DNA from: Thermoplasmata archaeon
Lineage (GTDB): Archaea; Thermoplasmatota; Thermoplasmata; Lutacidiplasmatales; UBA184
Direction of reading: 5' to 3'
NCBI GenBank assembly: GCA_030039715.1
Contig: JASHVA010000031.1
Coordinates: 1 to 10,306 of the forward strand
Length of the DNA: 10,306 bases
This document shows, piece by piece, positions 6,623 through 10,306 of the stretch (its first letter is position 1; each line of letters opens with the position of its first letter). Under the pieces are notes generated by a model. The model was not told the DNA's origin and did not search any database. It was given only the letters and a program-made list of their open reading frames with translations. A program made the position numbers and the translations under genes.

Positions 6623-8290
6623 GTGGCGCCTCGAGGTTCCCGGTCCGGCCGACTTCCGCCGCTCGGCCGCGGGGTCGTGGTGGTCGGGACCGCGAGCGAC
6701 GTAGGGAAGAGCTTCGTCGCGACGGGACTCTGCCGGCTCCTCGCCCGCCGCGGCTACCCCGTTCAGCCGTTCAAGGCGGTCAACATGTCCCTCAACTCGG
6801 TCGCGACCGCCGCCGGGGAGGAGATCGCCCTCGCGCAATGGGTCCAGTGTGCCGCGGCCGGCGTCCCGGCCTCGGCCGCGGCGAACCCGGTGCTCCTCAA
6901 GCCGCACGGGGCGGGCGTCGAGGTCGTGCTTGGGGGCCGATCCCGACTCGCGATCTCCTCCTGGCGCACGCAGATGCCGACCGAGCTGCCGCGGCTTCGG
7001 GAGCAGATCCGCCGGGCGCTACGGCAGACCCGGGCGACGGGTCGATTCGTGGTCGCGGAGGGCGCGGGGAGCCCGGTCGAACTGAACCTTCGCTCGAGCG
7101 ACCTTTCGAACTTCTTCGTGGCGGAGAGCCTGGACGTGCCGGTGATCCTGGTCGCCGATCTCGAGCGCGGCGGAGCGCTGGCCCAGGTCGTCGGCACCTG
7201 GGAGCTCCTGGGGCCCGACGAGCGCGCGAGGGTCGAGGGCATCGTCTTCAACCGGTTCCGCGGCGACCTCGAGATCTTTCGACCGGCGGTGGAATGGACC
7301 GTGGCCCGCCTCGGCGTTCCGGTACTGGGCGTCCTTCCGACGCTCCCGGCCGCGGAAGGACGCCTGCCGCCCGAAGACTCGCTCCAGCTCGAGCGACGGC
7401 CCGGCCCATCGGTGCGGGCCCGAGCCACGGTGCGGATCGGGATCGTGCGGCTACCGCACACGGCGAACTTCTCCGACTTCGCCGGACTCGAGTCCCGCGG
7501 CGACGTGTCGACCGTCTGGATCGATCGCTCGCAGGAGCTCCGCACGCTGGATGCGCTCCTCCTCCCCGGTACCCGTCGCACCGGCGACGATCTCCGGTGG
7601 CTGCGCGCGCACGGATGGCCGGCGGCGATCGCGCGAGCCCGGGCGCGCGGCGCCGGGATCGGCGGAGTATGCGGCGGCTTCCAGCTACTCGGCGAATGGC
7701 TCGACGATCCCTCCGGCGTCGACGGTCGGCCCGGTCGACATCGCGGGCTCGGGTTGCTCGCCGTGCGGACCCGTTTCCACGAACCGAAGGTCGTCCGGCC
7801 GGTCCGGGCCGCCGCCCGAGATTGCCATCCGTGGCTCGCGCGAGGAACCGAGGTGGAAGGCTACGAGATCCACCGCGGCCGCGTGGAGCTCCGCTCCCCG
7901 TCACGGGCGATCTTCGTCCTTGCGGACGGGGCGCGCGGTGGGACGCCCTCGCTCGATGGGACCGTATCGCCCGACGGACGGGTCTGGGGGACGATGCTCC
8001 ACGGCGTCCTCGGTTCGCCGCAGTCGGTCGATGGCCTCGTGGAGTGGGCGGCCGCGGGCGGTCGGCGGTCCCGTCCGAGCGGGCCGCCCAGCTCGACCCC
8101 GGCGTCCACCGGCGACGCGCTGTTTCCCGGTCTCGAGGCGACGGTCGAACGGGTCGCCGACCTGCTCGAGCGTCATCTCGATCAACGTGCGCTCTTCGCG
8201 ATCCTTCGGGGCGAGGGCCGGCCGCTCACCCGGGCCGGCGGGGCCGCTCGCTCGGGCCGACCCCGGCCTCGGGCGCGCCAACCTCGGTAG
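6623..8290 (+). CDS. cobQ: Cobyric acid synthase, glutamine-hydrolysing (CobQ/CbiP)
   Basis: Amidates side chains b, d, e and g of adenosylcobyrinate a,c-diamide using glutamine and ATP to give adenosylcobyric acid, in the cytoplasm. The N-terminal ATP domain has the dethiobiotin-synthetase-like P-loop GTASDVGKS at residues 22-30, then FKAVNMSLNS and FVVAEGAGSPVELNL. The C-terminal glutamine amidotransferase domain has the nucleophile Cys350 in GGVCGGFQLLG, the GYEIHRGR motif at 413-420 and the catalytic His460 in TMLHGV. At 555 residues it is longer than the usual 480-510 because of an Arg/Ser/Pro-rich linker around 478-496 and a basic tail of about 30 residues. That tail overlaps bluB. GTG 6623 is supported by spacing from the divergent promoter. 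It is transcribed away from btuFCD, and its product is also the product of CbiZ downstream. Confidence 0.95.
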   Translation: MAPRGSRSGRLPPLGRGVVVVGTASDVGKSFVATGLCRLLARRGYPVQPFKAVNMSLNSVATAAGEEIALAQWVQCAAAGVPASAAANPVLLKPHGAGVEVVLGGRSRLAISSWRTQMPTELPRLREQIRRALRQTRATGRFVVAEGAGSPVELNLRSSDLSNFFVAESLDVPVILVADLERGGALAQVVGTWELLGPDERARVEGIVFNRFRGDLEIFRPAVEWTVARLGVPVLGVLPTLPAAEGRLPPEDSLQLERRPGPSVRARATVRIGIVRLPHTANFSDFAGLESRGDVSTVWIDRSQELRTLDALLLPGTRRTGDDLRWLRAHGWPAAIARARARGAGIGGVCGGFQLLGEWLDDPSGVDGRPGRHRGLGLLAVRTRFHEPKVVRPVRAAARDCHPWLARGTEVEGYEIHRGRVELRSPSRAIFVLADGARGGTPSLDGTVSPDGRVWGTMLHGVLGSPQSVDGLVEWAAAGGRRSRPSGPPSSTPASTGDALFPGLEATVERVADLLERHLDQRALFAILRGEGRPLTRAGGAARSGRPRPRARQPR

Positions 8291-8969
8291 GGTACCGGGC
8301 TCCCCAGCGATCGAGGAAGACGTGATCGTCGAGCGGCGCGCGGCGGGCCCAGCCTTTCGTTTCGAGCTCGGGCCGGGGTGGGAACCCCCGCACGTAGCCG
8401 ATCGTGAGATACGCGATCGGTACGACTCCCGCGGGGATGCCGAGCAACTCCCGAACCCGGTCGGCGTCGAGGATGCTCACCCATCCCACCCCCAGCCCCT
8501 CGGCCCGGGCGGCCAGCCAGAGATTCTCGACCGCGAGGCACGTGGAGTAGACGTCGACCTCGCGAACGCGCACGCGCCCGAGCACGGCGGGACCGGCCCG
8601 GTCGGGGTCGCAGGTGACGCAGACGTTCAGAGGGGCGTCCAGGATCCCCTCCAGCTTGAGCGAGTCGTACAGCCGACGCCGCTCGCCCGAGAACTGCTCG
8701 GCCCCTTCCCGGCGCACCTCCTCGAAGTTCTGGCGCACGCGCGCCCGTACGGTCGGGTCGCGCACGATCACGAAGTTCCACGGTTGCATGAATCCGACCG
8801 ACGGCGCATGGTGCGCCGCCGCGAGCACCCTCCGCAGGACCTCGTTCGGGATCGGGTCCGGCCGAAACTCGGAACGAACATCCCGCCGGCCGTAGAGGAC
8901 ACGGTAGAAGCCCTCCCGGTCCCGGTCCGAGATGTCGTCCGGGATCGCCTCGGACCCGGTTCGTTCCAT
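8226..8969 (-). CDS. bluB: 5,6-dimethylbenzimidazole synthase (BluB)
   Basis: A flavin-destructase of the nitroreductase fold that breaks down reduced FMN with O2 to make 5,6-dimethylbenzimidazole, the lower ligand of cobalamin. The 247-residue product carries the BluB-specific motifs that separate it from ordinary nitroreductases: RRDVR at 28-32, AHHAPSVGFMQPWNF at 52-66, CVTCDPDRAGPAVLGR at 117-132 and GLGVGWVSI at 158-166. Asp30 and Ser165 correspond, both with an offset of two, to Asp32 and Ser167, the catalytic residues reported for Sinorhizobium BluB. ATG 8969 is about 26 bases from a weak TATA-like element. The last 21 or so codons (Pro/Gly/Arg-rich) run antisense to the end of cobQ and look unconserved. 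BluB is mainly known from aerobic bacteria, so its presence among archaeal cobamide genes is notable and may reflect transfer. Confidence 0.93.
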   Translation of the reverse strand: MERTGSEAIPDDISDRDREGFYRVLYGRRDVRSEFRPDPIPNEVLRRVLAAAHHAPSVGFMQPWNFVIVRDPTVRARVRQNFEEVRREGAEQFSGERRRLYDSLKLEGILDAPLNVCVTCDPDRAGPAVLGRVRVREVDVYSTCLAVENLWLAARAEGLGVGWVSILDADRVRELLGIPAGVVPIAYLTIGYVRGFPPRPELETKGWARRAPLDDHVFLDRWGARYPTEVGAPEAGVGPSERPRRPG

Positions 8970-8990
8970 CGCACGGCCATCGGACGGCGG

Positions 8991-8999
8991 TCCTTTAGC
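8991..8999. promoter_or_regulatory. Weak TATA-like element between bluB and cbiZ
   Basis: The 85-base gap between the divergent genes contains TCCTTTAGCG at 8991-9000, its most AT-rich stretch. On the minus strand GCTAAAGG is centred about 26 bases before the bluB ATG, fitting a leaderless start. On the plus strand it would place transcription near 9021, leaving a leader of roughly 30 bases before cbiZ. It is GC-diluted compared with the boxes at 2309 and 6591, so confidence is low. Confidence 0.35.
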
Positions 9000-9026
9000 G
9001 TCGCGGCCCGCGGCACCGCCGCAACC

Positions 9027-9044
9027 GTGATGAGCGCCGAGTAG
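9027..9044 (+). other. Possible five-codon leader ORF before cbiZ
   Basis: GTG-ATG-AGC-GCC-GAG-TAG can be read at 9027-9044, close to the predicted plus-strand transcription start. Its stop codon shares bases with the cbiZ ribosome-binding site. Such a short frame can arise by chance, so this is only a candidate. Confidence 0.15.
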
Positions 9045-9047
9045 GAG
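9043..9047 (+). promoter_or_regulatory. Shine-Dalgarno sequence that sets the cbiZ start
   Basis: AGGAG at 9043-9047 stands seven bases before GTG 9055. It is the only clear Shine-Dalgarno sequence I found before a start in this window; the other promoter-proximal genes look leaderless. It supports GTG 9055 as the cbiZ start. Confidence 0.55.
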
Positions 9048-9054
9048 CCGAACC

Positions 9055-9897
9055 GTGCGTTGGTCGGTCGAGGAGGACTACGTCATCGTGCGCGGACGGT
9101 TCCGCGTGGTGAGCTCCGCCCCGTGGCACGGGGGCTTCGTTCGGGCGGGCGCGATCGCGAACGTTCACGTGCCGAAGTCGTACGACGAAGCCGTACCGAG
9201 CTTCTTCCGCCGCTTCGAACGGCGGACGGGGGAACGGTCGCTGGTCGGACTCCTGACCGCGGTCGACCTGCGGGCGGTCGCGGTGCGACGCTCACGCTAC
9301 GGCACGGCGATCGTGACCGCCGGCGTCTCGAACGCCGCGCGCGTCGGGACGATCAACGTGATCCTCGTCGTTCGAGGTCGCGCGACGGCCGGTGGCCTCA
9401 TCGAAGCGGTGAAGGTGGTGACGGAAGCGAAGACGGCCGCGCTCCGCCGGCTCGACGTCCGGGCGGGCCGAGATTTCGCGACCGGAACCACCACGGACGC
9501 GGTGGCGATTGCCTGCGAGGACCGGGGCGAGCCCTGGGAGTACTGCGGCGGTGCAACGGCCCGGGGCCGGGCGTTCGGCACGATGGTCGGCGGCGCCGTT
9601 CTCGAGAGCCTGGCCCGGGGCGACGGGCTTCGTCTCAATCGGCCGATCCGCTCGCGCCTTACCGAGCGGGGATGGTCGTCCGAAAGAATCGAGCGGGCCG
9701 TGAGGGGCGCCCCGCTGTCCGACCGGCCCGGGTGGGAAGCCCGCCTCGGGATCGACGACGCGGTCCGAGCGGGCCGCCTTCCGGGTCGCCCGCTCATCGG
9801 TCGGGCTTCGCGGAAGCGGCGACGGAGCGCGCGCCGCGCCCCGCGCTCCGGACCCACCGACGGGCGCGAGCGAGATCCAGCGGTCGGTTCACGTTGA
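9055..9897 (+). CDS. cbiZ: Adenosylcobinamide amidohydrolase (CbiZ)
   Basis: CbiZ hydrolyses the amide joining the aminopropanol side chain to the corrin ring, turning adenosylcobinamide (in some organisms also adenosylpseudocobalamin) into adenosylcobyric acid for re-use. Family motifs are visible: VVSSAPWHGGFVRAGAIANVHV at 18-39, VTAGVSNAARVGTIN at 87-101, TGTTTDAVAIACE from 143, then YCGGATARGRAFGTMVGGAVLESL at about 163-186. The product has 280 residues; the conserved part ends near residue 186-250 and the rest is Arg-rich. The last 35 or so codons overlap cobY antisense, so the tail is probably not functional sequence. GTG 9055 is chosen because it begins directly before the conserved N-terminal strand and has AGGAG at proper spacing. 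It is divergent from bluB. Confidence 0.9.
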   Translation: MRWSVEEDYVIVRGRFRVVSSAPWHGGFVRAGAIANVHVPKSYDEAVPSFFRRFERRTGERSLVGLLTAVDLRAVAVRRSRYGTAIVTAGVSNAARVGTINVILVVRGRATAGGLIEAVKVVTEAKTAALRRLDVRAGRDFATGTTTDAVAIACEDRGEPWEYCGGATARGRAFGTMVGGAVLESLARGDGLRLNRPIRSRLTERGWSSERIERAVRGAPLSDRPGWEARLGIDDAVRAGRLPGRPLIGRASRKRRRSARRAPRSGPTDGRERDPAVGSR

Positions 9898-10306
9898 ACT
9901 CGAGCCGGGGGTCGTCGAACAGATAGGGTCGATCCGCCCCCCGCGAGCGGGCGACGACCCAGTTGATGCCGACCAGTCGGCCCAGCGTCCGTCCGCCCGG
10001 ACCGTACGTCCATCGTACGTCGCGCGGGATTGGATACCGACACCGGGAGCGCGGCAGCAGCCCCACTCGGCTCCCCGGCGAGGGCGCGACCGCCCGCAAG
10101 AAGCGCCCGAGCGTCGAGGGCGCGAGGAAGGGGAGGTCGGCCGAGACGGTGGCGAATCGCCGCGTCCGCTGAGCCAGGTACCCCACGTCCGCCGAGTACC
10201 CCGCTCCCGGCGCCACGAGCACGGGGATTCCCGCTCGTCGGCAGAACCCCTCGGTGCGGGGCGTGGCCGGGCTGACCACGACCCACGGGTCGACCGAGGG
10301 GACGTC
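9794..10306 (-). CDS. cobY: Adenosylcobinamide-phosphate guanylyltransferase CobY, C-terminal part
   Basis: The archaeal enzyme that transfers GMP from GTP to adenosylcobinamide phosphate, giving AdoCbi-GDP, the substrate of cobalamin synthase CobS. It is not homologous to the bifunctional bacterial CobU kinase/guanylyltransferase. The frame is open to the right edge; 170 residues are present. The N-terminal nucleotide-binding loop (GG-GTR type) is beyond the window. Visible matches to Methanocaldococcus CobY, from memory, are SPATPRTEGF, then PGAGYSADVGYL, SADLPFL with the metal-binding Asp, GINWV, and near the end LEFNVNRPLDLARA. Any start codon inside the window, such as GTG 10279, would cut into the fold, so the gene continues to the right. 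The last 25 or so residues are Arg/Ala-rich and overlap the end of cbiZ. Confidence 0.85.
   Translation of the reverse strand, partial: DVPSVDPWVVVSPATPRTEGFCRRAGIPVLVAPGAGYSADVGYLAQRTRRFATVSADLPFLAPSTLGRFLRAVAPSPGSRVGLLPRSRCRYPIPRDVRWTYGPGGRTLGRLVGINWVVARSRGADRPYLFDDPRLEFNVNRPLDLARARRWVRSAGRGARSVAASAKPDR

Noticed and set aside
8226..8969. Generic NAD(P)H nitroreductase instead of BluB
   Set aside because: RRDVR, AHHAPSVGFMQPWNF and the Asp30/Ser165 pair are specific to BluB, and the cobamide neighbours agree.
6838..9044. Long alternative plus-strand frames over cobQ and bluB (6838-8325 and 7551-9044)
   Set aside because: cobQ and bluB carry complete catalytic motifs in their own frames; the alternatives are Arg/Gly/Ser-rich with no motif.
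9297..10286. 329-codon minus-strand frame over cbiZ and cobY
   Set aside because: It is antisense to cbiZ motifs and in the wrong frame for the clear CobY motifs.

Overview
The window reads as a piece of a high-G+C archaeal chromosome (about 70% G+C by eye, not counted). Three things point to Archaea. The cobinamide-phosphate guanylyltransferase at the right end is the archaeal CobY type. CobY, CbiZ and an archaeal winged-helix regulator occur together. The intergenic gaps hold short AT-rich, TATA-like boxes about 26 bases before start codons, as expected for leaderless archaeal transcripts. A high-G+C member of Thermoplasmatota or a haloarchaeon-like lineage would fit, but the exact lineage is inference.

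Layout. (1) 1-2279, plus strand: the 3' end of larE (sulfur transferase for the nickel-pincer cofactor), then uvrB, whose GTG start overlaps the larE stop. (2) 2338-3234, plus strand: a winged-helix transcriptional regulator behind its own TATA-like box. (3) 3118-6570, minus strand: btuF-btuC-btuD, a corrinoid ABC importer operon with 4-base gaps or overlaps between genes. BtuD carries an extra C-terminal domain. (4) 6571-6622: a compact divergent promoter between btuF and cobQ. (5) 6623-8290, plus strand: cobQ, cobyric acid synthase. (6) 8226-8969, minus strand: bluB, 5,6-dimethylbenzimidazole synthase. (7) 9055-9897, plus strand: cbiZ, adenosylcobinamide amidohydrolase. (8) 9794-10306, minus strand: the C-terminal part of cobY, cut by the window edge.

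How the genes fit together. From about 3.1 kb onward the window is a cobamide import, salvage and remodelling island. BtuFCD brings in corrinoids. CbiZ cuts the side chain of adenosylcobinamide-type corrinoids to give adenosylcobyric acid, which is also the product of CobQ. CobY activates adenosylcobinamide phosphate with GTP. BluB makes the lower base of true cobalamin from reduced FMN and O2. CbiB, CobS and CobT, which would complete the path, are not in the window. BluB beside CbiZ suggests an oxygen-exposed organism that converts imported cobamides to cobalamin.

Every convergent gene pair overlaps tail-to-tail (117, 65 and 104 bases). No gene-free stretch exceeds about 90 bases. I saw no rRNA, tRNA, CRISPR array, insertion sequence or cobalamin riboswitch.
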